In this document: piece by piece, positions 54,955 to 64,000 of the stretch
Position numbering within the stretch: position 1 is the first letter of the stretch
Layout: every line of letters begins with the position of its first letter
Assembly (NCBI GenBank): GCA_022843905.1
Contig: JALHMT010000019.1
Location: forward strand, 38,176 to 102,175
Length of the DNA stretch: 64,000 nucleotides
Source: Rubrivivax sp.
GTDB taxonomy: Bacteria > Pseudomonadota > Gammaproteobacteria > Burkholderiales > Burkholderiaceae_C
Direction: 5' to 3'
The notes under the pieces: model-generated
What the model was told of the DNA's origin: nothing
The model's input: only the letters and a program-made list of their open reading frames with translations
The model's database searches: none
Program-made: the position numbers and the translations under genes

Positions 54955-56211
54955 ATGCTCAAGAAGATTCCTGTCAGCGACCTGCGCGTCGGCATGCATC
55001 TGCATGCCCTGGAAGGGGCGTGGCTGGACCACCCGTTCTGGCGCACGAAGTTCGTCGTTGCCGACCAGGGCGACATCCGTCAGCTTTCAGAGTCCGCCGT
55101 GCGCGAGTGCTGGATCAACACGGCTCTCGGTCTCGATGTCGTGCCCGCGGAGTCGGGCGTCGCCCTGATGACGGCGCAGGTGGTGCAGAGCACCGCCACG
55201 GCAGCTCCATCGCCCCCAGCCGGGGTGTCTTCACAGACCCCTGCCAGTTCTCGTTCGCAGCGCGAGGAACTGTTGCGCGCTGCGGCGGTGTGCAATCGTG
55301 GTCGCAGCGCGATGATGTCGATGTTCCGCGAGGCCCGGATGGGCCAGGCACTCGATGCGGAGTCCTGCGGACCGCTGGTCGACGAGATCACGGCATCGGT
55401 GACTGCCAATCCGGGCGCGCTCATCAGCCTGGCGCGCCTGAAGACCAAGGACGACTACTCCTACATGCATTCGGTGGCCGTGTGTGCGCTGATGATTGCC
55501 CTAGGTCGCCAGCTGGGCATGGACACTGCAGCCTGCCGTGCCGTCGGCCTGGCAGGCCTGCTGCACGACATCGGCAAGGCGGTGATGCCGCTGGACGTGC
55601 TCAACAAGCCCGGTCGCCTGACCGAAGACGAGTTCGCCGTCATCCGCACCCACCCCGAACGGGGCCATGAACTGCTGGTCGAAGGGCGCGGCACCAGCGA
55701 AGAAGCGCGCCTGGTCTGCCTGCTGCATCATGAACGCATGGATGGCACCGGCTATCCCAAGCGCATGAAGGGCGAGGAGCTGCCCCTGCTGGCCCGCATG
55801 GGAGCCGTATGCGACGTCTATGACGCCATCACATCCAACCGCCCCTACAAGGCCGGCTGGGACCCCGCGGAATCCATCGCACGAATGGCCTCCTGGAAGG
55901 GCCACTTCGACCCCGAGGTGTTCAGCGCTTTCGTGCGCAGCCTGGGCATCTACCCCACCGGATCGTTGATCCGCCTGGAGTCGGGCAAGCTGGCCGTGGT
56001 GGTGGAGCAGAACGCCGAGGCCCTGGTCAAGCCGGTCGTTCGAGCCTTCTTTTCCACGCGCTCGAAGATGCCGATACCGCCGCTGCTCATCGACCTGTCG
56101 CGGCCGCACTGCCCGGACCGCATCGTGGCCCGGGAGTCGCCGGCCGAGTGGGGATTCAACTACCTGAACGACCTCTGGCTGCCGCCCGAGCTGCAGAAGC
56201 GGGCCCCTTGA
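54955..56211 (+). CDS. HD-GYP domain cyclic-di-GMP phosphodiesterase
   Basis: About 418 residues. An N-terminal DUF3391-type domain (KKIPVSDLRVGMHLHALEGAWL) leads to an HD-GYP domain (about 165-340) with HSVAVCALM, the metal-binding HD in GLLHDIGKA and the hallmark HHERMDGTGYPKRM...RMGAVCDVYDAITSNRPYK. The protein should hydrolyse c-di-GMP and so favour motility over biofilm, though this is inferred. An in-frame GTG at 54937 would add six residues; neither start has a clear Shine-Dalgarno sequence. Confidence 0.92.
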   Translation: MLKKIPVSDLRVGMHLHALEGAWLDHPFWRTKFVVADQGDIRQLSESAVRECWINTALGLDVVPAESGVALMTAQVVQSTATAAPSPPAGVSSQTPASSRSQREELLRAAAVCNRGRSAMMSMFREARMGQALDAESCGPLVDEITASVTANPGALISLARLKTKDDYSYMHSVAVCALMIALGRQLGMDTAACRAVGLAGLLHDIGKAVMPLDVLNKPGRLTEDEFAVIRTHPERGHELLVEGRGTSEEARLVCLLHHERMDGTGYPKRMKGEELPLLARMGAVCDVYDAITSNRPYKAGWDPAESIARMASWKGHFDPEVFSAFVRSLGIYPTGSLIRLESGKLAVVVEQNAEALVKPVVRAFFSTRSKMPIPPLLIDLSRPHCPDRIVARESPAEWGFNYLNDLWLPPELQKRAP

Positions 56212-56279
56212 AGCGGCCGCAGCGCTTCGCAAGCGGCTGCGCGATACTGGAAGGACTTCGTCAACTCCAGGACACTCGC

Positions 56280-56471
56280 ATGATCGATCTCACCTTGCCC
56301 GGCATGACCTGCGGCCACTGCGTGCGTGCCGTCACGGAGACGGTTCACCGCGTCGATCCCTCGGCCAAGATCGAGATCGACCTGGCCACGCATCGCGTCC
56401 AGATCGACTCGTCGAAGCCCGCGCAGGCCTTCGTGGCGCCGCTCGCGGAAGAGGGTTACGCGCCGGCCTGA
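56280..56471 (+). CDS. Heavy-metal-associated domain protein (copper chaperone type)
   Basis: 63-residue ferredoxin-fold HMA domain with the metal motif GMTCGHC (CxxC, residues 8-14), typical of CopZ-like copper chaperones. No copper ATPase or regulator is adjacent, so copper handling is inferred from the motif only. The ATG is the first Met of the domain. Confidence 0.85.
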   Translation: MIDLTLPGMTCGHCVRAVTETVHRVDPSAKIEIDLATHRVQIDSSKPAQAFVAPLAEEGYAPA

Positions 56472-56571
56472 CTGGGCGGCATGCAGCAAGGTCAACGCCG
56501 TGCACCGTGCCGACAACTGGCTCGGGGTGCCCTGGGCCACGATCGCCCGATGAGGGCGCGCCTGCGGGCGG

Positions 56572-57003
56572 TCAGCGCGTGGCGCGGCGCCGCACCGCGT
56601 CGATGTAGGCCGGGCCGTCGGGCGGCCGCCCGCTGCGCTGGCTGGCCCAGATCATCTCGCCCAGGCACTCCATCACCTCGTGATGCGCGGCATGCAGCGA
56701 CCCGCGCCGCGCCGCCAGCAGCTCGACCGCCTGCCGGATGCCCGTGGGCTGGTCGATGGCCACCTGCTCTGCGATGGAGAGGTGCATGCTGAGGTGCAGG
56801 AAGGGGTTGGTGCGGCCCTCTTCCACGGTGTAGACGGCCTCCAGGGCCCGCTGCACGTCAGACAGGTCGTCGTGGTATTCCGGGTGCTCTTCGCACCAGG
56901 GTGCCGCCTTGGCTTCCATGGCATCCATCGGCAGGCCGTCCCGCTGCTTGCGCCAGGCCTCGCAGAAGAATCTGCGCACGTCGTGCTGTGAAGGTTGGAA
57001 CAT
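56572..57003 (-). CDS. DUF1841 family protein
   Basis: 143 residues, all helical in character, with family stretches [26 protein letters not shown] and [19 protein letters not shown]. Function unknown. The ATG (MFQPSQHD) is 37 nt from the divergent RutE-like gene start. Confidence 0.8.
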   Translation of the reverse strand: MFQPSQHDVRRFFCEAWRKQRDGLPMDAMEAKAAPWCEEHPEYHDDLSDVQRALEAVYTVEEGRTNPFLHLSMHLSIAEQVAIDQPTGIRQAVELLAARRGSLHAAHHEVMECLGEMIWASQRSGRPPDGPAYIDAVRRRATR

Positions 57004-57039
57004 CGGACAATTCTCGCTTCCCCGGCCCGACCCTTTGCG

Positions 57040-57615
57040 ATGAACGTCACCACCGAACAACTCTTCACCGACGCCCACACCGAGGGTGGCTACCTGCCCG
57101 AACCCGTGCCGGAAGCCACCCTGCGTGCGCTGTACGACCTGGTGAAGTGGGGCCCGACCTCGGCCAACTGCAGCCCCGCGCGTTTCGTGTTCGTCAGCAG
57201 CGAGAGGGCCAAGGAGGACCTGATCGCCTGCGTCACTGCCGGCAACGTGGCCAAGGTCAGGCAGGCACCGGTGACAGTGATCGTCGGCATGGACATGGCG
57301 TTCTACGAGCAGCTGCCCCACCTGTACCCGCAGACCGACGCGCGCTCCTGGTTCGCGGGCAAGCCGGCGGCCATCGAGGCGACGGCCTTTCGCAACTCCA
57401 GCCTGCAGGGCGGCTACCTGATCATGGCTGCCCGCGCGCTGGGCCTGGGCTGCGGGCCCATGAGCGGCTTCGACGCCGGGAAGATCGACCAGAGCTTCTG
57501 GGCCGGGACCACGGTCAAGACCAACTTCATCTGCACGCTGGGCATCGGTGACCCGGCGCAGCGCCGTGCGCGCAACCCGCGTCTGGCCTTCGAAGACGCC
57601 TGCCGCTTCGCCTGA
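57040..57615 (+). CDS. Nitroreductase-family protein, RutE/malonic semialdehyde reductase type
   Basis: 191 residues of the flavin-dependent nitroreductase fold, RutE/HadB-like branch ([22 protein letters not shown] near 30, [22 protein letters not shown] near 125). RutE reduces malonic semialdehyde in uracil breakdown, but the other rut genes are absent here, so the substrate is open. ATG at 57040 gives [13 protein letters not shown], the family start. Confidence 0.82.
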   Translation: MNVTTEQLFTDAHTEGGYLPEPVPEATLRALYDLVKWGPTSANCSPARFVFVSSERAKEDLIACVTAGNVAKVRQAPVTVIVGMDMAFYEQLPHLYPQTDARSWFAGKPAAIEATAFRNSSLQGGYLIMAARALGLGCGPMSGFDAGKIDQSFWAGTTVKTNFICTLGIGDPAQRRARNPRLAFEDACRFA

Positions 57616-57634
57616 GGCCCAGCCGGTCCCACGT

Positions 57635-58378
57635 TTGATCACCGATCCCTGGTTCTACGCGGTCGCGATACCGGCGGTCCTCCTGCTGGGCGTTTCCAAG
57701 AGCGGCTTCGGCGCCGGCTTCGGGGCGCTGGCGGTGCCGATGATGGCCCTGGCCATTCCCGTGCCGCAGGCTGCGGCCATCCTGTTGCCCGTGCTGCTGG
57801 TGATGGACGCCATGGGCCTGGCCGCGTTGATGCGAGACCGTGACCGCGGTCTTCTTCGGCTGCTGATGCCGGCGGGGCTGATGGGCGTCGTGATCGGCGC
57901 ACTGCTGTTCGGCGTGCTGTCGTCCAAGATCGTGGCCGGCATCGTCGGCGTGACGACGCTGATGTTCCTGGCCATCCACCTGTTGTGGCCGCCGCGGGCC
58001 GACGCGCCGCCGCCGCCCCGTTGGCTCGGCGTGGTGCTGGGTGCGGTGTCGGGCTTCACCAGCTTCGTGGCGCACGCGGGCGGGCCGCCCATCGGCTTCT
58101 ACGTGCTTCCGCTGCGGCTCTCGCCGGTGGTCTTCAGTGCGACCATGGCGGTGTTCTTCGCCGCCATCAACCTGGCCAAGTGGCCTGCCTACGGCTGGCT
58201 CGGTCTGATCGACCTGCGCAACATGCTCACGGCGCTGGTGCTGCTGCCCATCGCCCCACTGGGGGTGCTGGTCGGTGTGCGCTGGGTGCGGCGTGTGTCG
58301 CCCAAGCTGTTCTACCGCCTGTTCAACCTGGGTCTGCTGCTCACCGGCCTCAAGCTGGTGTCCGACGCCTTGCGCTGA
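57635..58378 (+). CDS. TauE/SafE family membrane permease
   Basis: About 247 residues with roughly eight helices; family signatures SKSGFGAGFGALAVPMMALA near the start and GFTSFVAHAGGPPIGFYVLP in the middle. Family members export or import sulfur-containing or other organic anions. No ATG is available; the TTG at 57635 fits the family N-terminus and is 19 nt after the previous stop. Confidence 0.85.
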   Translation: MITDPWFYAVAIPAVLLLGVSKSGFGAGFGALAVPMMALAIPVPQAAAILLPVLLVMDAMGLAALMRDRDRGLLRLLMPAGLMGVVIGALLFGVLSSKIVAGIVGVTTLMFLAIHLLWPPRADAPPPPRWLGVVLGAVSGFTSFVAHAGGPPIGFYVLPLRLSPVVFSATMAVFFAAINLAKWPAYGWLGLIDLRNMLTALVLLPIAPLGVLVGVRWVRRVSPKLFYRLFNLGLLLTGLKLVSDALR

Positions 58379-58397
58379 GGCCGCGTGCGGCGCGGCC

Positions 58398-59189
58398 TCA
58401 GACGATCACCGACTGCTGCGCGATGCCGGCGTCCACCAGCACGTGCTGGCCGGTCATGCCGTCGCTGTCGTCGGCCGCCAGGAACAGCGTGGCGCGGGCG
58501 ACATGGCCCGCGTCGAGGCGCACCTTGAGGCACTGCGCATCGAGGAAGCCCTGGTCGGCCGCGGCGTCGCGGTGCAGCGTGTTCTGGCGATCGGTGACGA
58601 TGGCGCCGGGCACCACGGCGTTGACCCGGATGTTGCGCTCGCCGAGTTCGCGTGCCAGCGTGCGCGTCAGGCCCAGGATGCCGGCCTTGGCTGTCGTGTA
58701 GCCCACCAGGTTGGGCCGGCCGCGCATCCAGCTCACGCTGCCCATGTTGACGATGGCGCCGCCGCCGGCGGCGGCCATGCCGGGCGCCACCGACTGGATG
58801 GCGAAGAAGAAGTGCTTCAGGTTGAGCGACAGGCGGTCGTCCCAGAAGTCCGAGGTGACGTCTTCCATGCGGTGGCGGTCGTCGCGGCCGGCGTTGTTGA
58901 TCAGCACGCGGATGGGGCCATGATCTGCCATCACACGGGCCAGCAGGGCCTGGTACGCCGCCACGTCGCGCACGTCGCAGGCGGCGTAGACCGGCGTGGG
59001 TCCGCCTGCCGCAAGCACCTCTTCAACCAGTGCCTGCCCGCCATCGGGCTTCGTGCCGCAGAAGGCGACGGTCGAGCCTTGGGCGGCGAAGGCACGCACC
59101 AGCTCGGCGCCAATGCCCGAGCTGCCGCCTGAGATGAAGACCAGCCTGCCGGCCAGCGAGGCGTAGCGCGTGTAGGACGCGCCCGTCAT
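58398..59189 (-). CDS. Short-chain dehydrogenase/reductase
   Basis: 263 residues with the Rossmann motif SGGSSGIGAELVRAFAAQG (about 17-35), NNAG (near 97), catalytic Ser in NMGSVSW and Y-x3-K in GYTTAKAG (near 165). NAD(P)-dependent sugar or polyol oxidation is likely given its place at the end of a sugar ABC operon. It overlaps the Gfo/Idh gene by 4 nt (ATGA). Confidence 0.9.
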   Translation of the reverse strand: MTGASYTRYASLAGRLVFISGGSSGIGAELVRAFAAQGSTVAFCGTKPDGGQALVEEVLAAGGPTPVYAACDVRDVAAYQALLARVMADHGPIRVLINNAGRDDRHRMEDVTSDFWDDRLSLNLKHFFFAIQSVAPGMAAAGGGAIVNMGSVSWMRGRPNLVGYTTAKAGILGLTRTLARELGERNIRVNAVVPGAIVTDRQNTLHRDAAADQGFLDAQCLKVRLDAGHVARATLFLAADDSDGMTGQHVLVDAGIAQQSVIV

Positions 59190-60325
59190 GGCCACTCCGC
59201 CGGCAGCACTTCCGACATCGCCACCACGCGGCCTTCGTCGATGCTCTTGTGCGCCGCCAGCCCCGTGGCCACGGCGCGCAATCCTTCTTCGAGGCCGATC
59301 TCGGGCGGCCGGCCCTCGCGCACCGCGGCGGCGAACTTCAGGTGCTCGACGTAGCTCGCGCCGAAGTGGTGGCCGGCGTAGCGGATGCTGCTGTCCCAGA
59401 TGCGGCGCGTGTCCACGCCGCGGCCGGTGCCGACCTTCTCGCCCCAGACCTGCGGCCGGCCCCAGTCGTCGCGGCGGCCATGGCGCAGGGTCAGCGCAGG
59501 CAGCAGCGACTCGATCTTGGCCTGGTCGCCCACCACGCTGAGGTGCTCGTTGTCGACGGTGTTCTCGGCGAACATGCACAGGTCGAGCATGGCGCGCGCG
59601 CCGCTGGCGTACTCGACGATGACGAAGGCGCTGTCCAGGATGTCGGGGCGTCGGCCGCCGTACTGCTCGTCGAGGTGGTTGACGCGCTGGCCACCCGAGG
59701 CGAAGACGCGCTGGGGCTGCTCCTGCAGGATGAGGTCCATCAGGTTGAAGTAGTGGCAGCACTTCTCCACCAGCGTGCCACCGGTGTTCTCGCTGAAGCG
59801 GTTCCAGTCGCCCACCTTGGGATAGAACGGCTGGCGGTGCTCGCGGATCGCCACCTGGTGGATGCGCCCGGCGTCGCCGGCATGCGCCATGCGGATCAGC
59901 TCGGCCACCGGCGGCATGTAGCGGTATTCCTGCGCCACCCACACGATGCCTTTGCGGCCCTTGGCTCGGCGCAGCAGGTCGATGCCGTCGTCCATGCGCG
60001 TGACCAGCGGCTTTTCCACCAGGATGTGCTGCGGAGCCGCCAGGGCGTCTCGCATCACCGCGGCGTGCGTGAAGTTGGGGGTGGCGATGACGACGATGTC
60101 GCACAGGTCGCTGGCGAGCAGTGCGCGATGGTCGTCGAAGCAGACGGGCGCTTCACCCTGGCAGATGCCGAGCGCGGCGTCGATGCTGGCCCGGTGCGTA
60201 TCGGCCAGGGCCGTGACACGTGCGCCGCCGACCTGCGTCGACATGGCCTGGATGTTCTCGATGTGCTCGCGCCCCATGGCGCCGCAACCGATGATGCCGT
60301 AGCGCAGTGCGCTCATCCCGTTCAT
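59186..60325 (-). CDS. Gfo/Idh/MocA family oxidoreductase
   Basis: 379 residues. The N-terminal Rossmann fold shows YGIIGCGAMGREHIENI, and the catalytic-lysine motif VEKPLV follows near residue 100; the C-terminal beta-sheet domain includes SENTGGTLVEKCCHYFNLMD. It oxidises or reduces a sugar or inositol-type substrate. The ATG at 60325 overlaps the permease stop (ATGA); an in-frame ATG at 60316 has a better-spaced AAAGG and is possible. Confidence 0.9.
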   Translation of the reverse strand: MNGMSALRYGIIGCGAMGREHIENIQAMSTQVGGARVTALADTHRASIDAALGICQGEAPVCFDDHRALLASDLCDIVVIATPNFTHAAVMRDALAAPQHILVEKPLVTRMDDGIDLLRRAKGRKGIVWVAQEYRYMPPVAELIRMAHAGDAGRIHQVAIREHRQPFYPKVGDWNRFSENTGGTLVEKCCHYFNLMDLILQEQPQRVFASGGQRVNHLDEQYGGRRPDILDSAFVIVEYASGARAMLDLCMFAENTVDNEHLSVVGDQAKIESLLPALTLRHGRRDDWGRPQVWGEKVGTGRGVDTRRIWDSSIRYAGHHFGASYVEHLKFAAAVREGRPPEIGLEEGLRAVATGLAAHKSIDEGRVVAMSEVLPAEWP

Positions 60326-61152
60326 CCTTTCAATCCTCCTTGGGTCAGCCCGCCCACCACGCGTTCCTGGAACACCGCGATCAGCACCGCCACCGGCACG
60401 ATGGCCACGATGAGTGCGGCGGAGATGATGGGCCAGGGAAAGCTGAACTCTCCCTGGTAGAGCGTGATGCCCACCGGCAGCGTGCGCATCGAGGCGCTGC
60501 TGTTCAGCGACAGCGCCAGCAGGAATTCGTCCCAGGCGTTGACGAAGGCCAGGATGCCGGCCGTGAAGACGCCGGGTGCCGCCAGCGGAACGACCACGCG
60601 CACCAGCGCGCCCACCCGCGTGCAGCCGTCGATCATCGCGGCGTTCTCCAGGTCGCGCGGGATGCTCTGGAAGAAGCTCACCAGCACCAGCGTGCACACC
60701 GGCAGGTTGAGCACCACATAGGGCAGGATCAGCGCCGTGTAGGTGTTGAGCAGGCCGACCGTGCGCATGGTCTCGAAGATGGGCACCAGCAGCGTCACCA
60801 GCGGGAACATGCTGGACGCGACGATGGCCGTCAGCACCAGCTGCCGGTGCTTCAGGTTCAGGCGCGCGATGGCGTAGGCCGCGCCGGCCGAGACGATGAG
60901 CGAGAAGACCGTGGCGCCCATCGCCACGATGGCGCTGTTGGCCATGTAGCGCAGCAGCGGCTGATCGGTGAAGGCCTGCACGTAGTTCTGCAGCGTGGCG
61001 TTCACGGGCAGCCAGGTGATGGGCTTGCTGACCAGTTCGGCCTCGGTCTTCAGCGAAGTCAGAAGGATCCACAGCGCGGGAAAGAAGCCGTTGAAGACGA
61101 CCAGTGCGGCGGCCACCCAACGCAGGCCGGGGCCGTCGAAGAGGCGGTTCAT
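60322..61152 (-). CDS. Sugar ABC transporter permease (MalG type)
   Basis: 276 residues, about six helices, carbohydrate uptake family 1. The coupling (EAA-like) loop is ENAAMIDGCTRVGALVRVVVP (about 190-210). It forms the transmembrane pair with the gene upstream, which it overlaps by 4 nt. Confidence 0.92.
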   Translation of the reverse strand: MNRLFDGPGLRWVAAALVVFNGFFPALWILLTSLKTEAELVSKPITWLPVNATLQNYVQAFTDQPLLRYMANSAIVAMGATVFSLIVSAGAAYAIARLNLKHRQLVLTAIVASSMFPLVTLLVPIFETMRTVGLLNTYTALILPYVVLNLPVCTLVLVSFFQSIPRDLENAAMIDGCTRVGALVRVVVPLAAPGVFTAGILAFVNAWDEFLLALSLNSSASMRTLPVGITLYQGEFSFPWPIISAALIVAIVPVAVLIAVFQERVVGGLTQGGLKG

Positions 61153-62051
61153 TGGTCCTTCCCGATGTGGCGCAGGTATACCGCGGTGACCACCAGCGAC
61201 AGCAGGAACATGCACACCGCCAGCGTCGAGCCGTAGCCCACGTCGAGGTACTCGATGGTGGTCTTGTGGATCAGCATGGCCAGCGTCTCGGTGCTGTTGC
61301 CCGGGCCGCCCCGGGTCATGGTGTAGGGGATGTCGAAGGTCTGCAGCGCGGTGATGGTGCGGAAGATGAGCGCCACGAGGATGGAAGGCATCAGCATGGG
61401 AATGGTGATCTGCCAGAACTGCTGCCACTTCGACGCGCCGTCGACCTCGGCGGCCTCGTACAGCGAGCGCGGGATCATCTGCAGTCCGGCCAGCAGGATC
61501 AGGGCCATGAAGGACGAGGTCTTCCAGATGATCGCTGCGCAGATGGCCGCGAAGGCGTAGTTCGGCGACAGCAGCCACATCGTCGGCTCGCCGCCGCCCA
61601 GGCGGCGCATCACGTCGTTGACCACGCCGTACTCGGTGTGGAAGAACCACGCGAAGATCAGGCCGACGAAGGACAGCGGCAGCGCCCAGGGCAGCAGCAG
61701 CGCCAGCCGCACCGGCCAGCGCCGCTTGAAGGGCAGGTTGGCCAGCATCGCCAGCCCCAGCCCGACCACCAGCGCCCCGGGCACGGTGATCAGCGTGATC
61801 AGCAGCGTGTTGGCGGTGGCGTTCCAGAATTCCTTGTCCTGCAGCACGTCGGCATAGTTCTGCAGGCCGATGAACTTCACCGCATCGGCCCCGCCCGACA
61901 GGCGCATCTCGAAGAAGCTGTTCCAGATCAGCTTGCCGATGGGGTAGACGACGATCAGCGCCAGCAATCCGAAGGCCGGCGCCAGCAGCACCACGGCGAG
62001 CGTGCGCTCGCTGGGGTCGCGCAGGCGGTCGATCCAGGTCGTGCCGGCCAC
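61149..62051 (-). CDS. Sugar ABC transporter permease (MalF type)
   Basis: 300 residues with six or seven helices; conserved LPWALPLSFVGLIFAWFF and the EAA-like loop YEAAEVDGASKWQQFWQITIP (about 205-225). GTG start 22 nt downstream of the binding-protein stop. Partner of the MalG-type permease. Confidence 0.92.
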   Translation of the reverse strand: MAGTTWIDRLRDPSERTLAVVLLAPAFGLLALIVVYPIGKLIWNSFFEMRLSGGADAVKFIGLQNYADVLQDKEFWNATANTLLITLITVPGALVVGLGLAMLANLPFKRRWPVRLALLLPWALPLSFVGLIFAWFFHTEYGVVNDVMRRLGGGEPTMWLLSPNYAFAAICAAIIWKTSSFMALILLAGLQMIPRSLYEAAEVDGASKWQQFWQITIPMLMPSILVALIFRTITALQTFDIPYTMTRGGPGNSTETLAMLIHKTTIEYLDVGYGSTLAVCMFLLSLVVTAVYLRHIGKDQ

Positions 62052-62073
62052 GGGCTTCAGCCTGCGGTGTCGC

Positions 62074-63333
62074 TCAGCGCATCACCCGGCGCAGGCGCGA
62101 CTCGATGTCGTCCACCCCTTCCTCGGGCTTCTTCGTGCGCGCCAGCACGGCGCTGGTGGTCGTGCGCACGGCGTCGCTCACCTCGCCGTAGCGCGCGCTC
62201 ATCGGGCGGCTGCGGCCGAAGGCCATCACGCCGCCGGCGTCCTTGAACCAGGGCACGTTCTTCAGCACCTCGGGGTCGTTGTAGACCTCGGCATAGGTCG
62301 GCAGCAGCGCGCCTTCGGCCGCCAGGAAGCGGCTGGCATCCGGTGCGGCCATGAATTGAACGAGCTTCGCTGCGGCGGGCTTGTTCCTGCTGAAGGCGCT
62401 CACCGCCCACTGCCAGCCACCGACGCAGGTGGCGCTCCTGCCGCCGGCCATGGCCGGCAGCGGCATCACGCCGACCTTGCCCTTGACCTTGCTGTCGGCG
62501 TCGTCCTTGAAGCGGTCCCAGGCCCAGCTCCAGTTGATGGCGAAGATCACCTGGCCGGCCTTGAACTCGTTGACGGTGTCGGGCGTCTTCACTTCGGCCA
62601 CGTTCCTCTTGATCACGCCCTGGTCGACCATGCCCAGCCACTGGTTCAGGCCCTTCACCGCGGCCGGCTTGTCCAGCGTCAGGCGGCCAGCCGCATCGTT
62701 GAATTCCTTGCCCTGGCTCCAGTAGGGCAGCAGGAAGGTGCACACCGCGCCTTCGATCGGCGCGCCCTGGATCGACAGACCCTGCAGGTTGGCGTCGCCT
62801 TCGGCCTTCTGGATCTTCTGCGCGGCGGCAGCCAGTTCGTCCCAGGTCTTCGGTTCGGCAATCTTGTGCTTTTCGAGCAGGTCACGCCGGTAGTACATGA
62901 ACATCGCGTCGGCGAAGCCGGGCAGGGCGGCCACCTTGCCGTTCACCACGTTGGAGGTCATGTAGACGGGCAGGTGGGCCTTCAGCGCGGTGGCCGGCGC
63001 GCCCACGTAGGCGTCCAGCGGCTCCAGCCAGCCTGCGCTGAAGTACTGCGCCGGGTTGACGATGTCGATGAGGAAGATGTCGATCGCCGGGTCCTTGGCA
63101 TTGAGCACCGTGCTGAGGTACTGGCGTTGCAGGTCGGACGTGGCGCCGCCGGTCTCGATCTGGATCTTCACGCCCGGGTTGGCGGCCTCGTAGCGGTCGA
63201 ACAGCTTGCGCATCAGGTCGGGGCGCTGGTTGTTGCCGCCGCTGAAGACGCGCAGATTGGTCTGCGCCCAGGCGCTGCCCGCGAACAGGGTGCCGGCCAG
63301 GGCCAGGACGGAAAGGCGTCGGGACATCTTCAT
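62074..63333 (-). CDS. Sugar ABC transporter substrate-binding protein
   Basis: 419-residue periplasmic binding protein of family 1 with a signal peptide cleaved near SAWAQ (about 23). Sequence traits include ANPGVKIQIETGG, ALPGFADAMFMYYRRDLLEKH and a tryptophan-rich ligand region (NWSWAWDRF). The likely ligand is an oligosaccharide or polyol; the exact sugar cannot be told. Confidence 0.92.
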   Translation of the reverse strand: MKMSRRLSVLALAGTLFAGSAWAQTNLRVFSGGNNQRPDLMRKLFDRYEAANPGVKIQIETGGATSDLQRQYLSTVLNAKDPAIDIFLIDIVNPAQYFSAGWLEPLDAYVGAPATALKAHLPVYMTSNVVNGKVAALPGFADAMFMYYRRDLLEKHKIAEPKTWDELAAAAQKIQKAEGDANLQGLSIQGAPIEGAVCTFLLPYWSQGKEFNDAAGRLTLDKPAAVKGLNQWLGMVDQGVIKRNVAEVKTPDTVNEFKAGQVIFAINWSWAWDRFKDDADSKVKGKVGVMPLPAMAGGRSATCVGGWQWAVSAFSRNKPAAAKLVQFMAAPDASRFLAAEGALLPTYAEVYNDPEVLKNVPWFKDAGGVMAFGRSRPMSARYGEVSDAVRTTTSAVLARTKKPEEGVDDIESRLRRVMR

Positions 63334-63358
63334 GCTCGTCTCCTGGGATGCTTGGGGC

Positions 63359-64000
<642 letters not shown>

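Overview
This is a 64 kb chromosomal window from a high-GC betaproteobacterium. Gene content and order (dnaX-ybaB-recR next to the SRP RNA gene; thrS-infC-rpmI-rplT-pheS-pheT-ihfA-merR; nadE-glnB; ilvB-ilvH-ilvC-pssA-leuA; tig-clpP-clpX-lon; hpnCDE) fit the order Burkholderiales, probably the Leptothrix/Rubrivivax-like group. That placement rests on protein motifs and synteny, not on a database search. Most of the window is core genome. I see no phage, insertion sequence, CRISPR array or integrative element.

Layout. 0-11.4 kb: a Ser/Thr kinase-HDOD-GAF signalling protein, the SRP RNA gene (minus strand), a PurM-like protein, dnaX-ybaB-recR, a MAPEG membrane protein, tex, a patatin-like lipase and a glycine-zipper lipoprotein. 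11.4-19.3 kb: the translation operon from thrS to ihfA and a MerR-like regulator, preceded by what looks like a complete Thr/Phe leader-peptide attenuator, then tRNA-Pro. 19.4-22.6 kb: a small catabolic locus (LysR, tripartite-tricarboxylate receptor, Rieske oxygenase). 22.7-29.2 kb: a membrane H+-pyrophosphatase fused to an OmpA-like domain, divergent from soluble pyrophosphatase; a FemAB/GNAT-like protein; nadE-glnB. 29.3-32.3 kb: a LOG-family gene and a translationally coupled ECF sigma factor-DUF3619-DUF3106-RDD operon.

32.5-38.7 kb: branched-chain amino-acid genes ilvB-ilvH-ilvC, pssA, and leuA with a leucine leader peptide and terminator. 38.9-43.9 kb: a D-Ala-D-Ala endopeptidase, an IclR regulator and the squalene genes hpnC-hpnD-hpnE. 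43.9-48.5 kb: an RND efflux adaptor and pump behind a strong promoter with a TetR-type palindrome, then tRNA-Leu(UAG). 48.5-54.8 kb: trigger factor, ClpP, ClpX, Lon, tRNA-Gly and tRNA-Cys. 54.9-58.4 kb: an HD-GYP phosphodiesterase, a heavy-metal-associated domain protein, DUF1841, a RutE-like reductase and a TauE-like permease. 58.4-64.0 kb (minus strand): a sugar ABC transporter operon with an SDR and a Gfo/Idh/MocA oxidoreductase; its ATPase gene runs off the window.

The most noteworthy items are the thrS-operon attenuator (16-codon leader with 5 Thr and a Phe-Phe pair, with mutually exclusive terminator and antiterminator), the leuA leader, the H+-PPase/OmpA fusion, the AUC start of infC, and the ECF sigma operon with a possible unrecognised anti-sigma factor. 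No intergenic stretch longer than 300 bases lacks an annotated gene or RNA.
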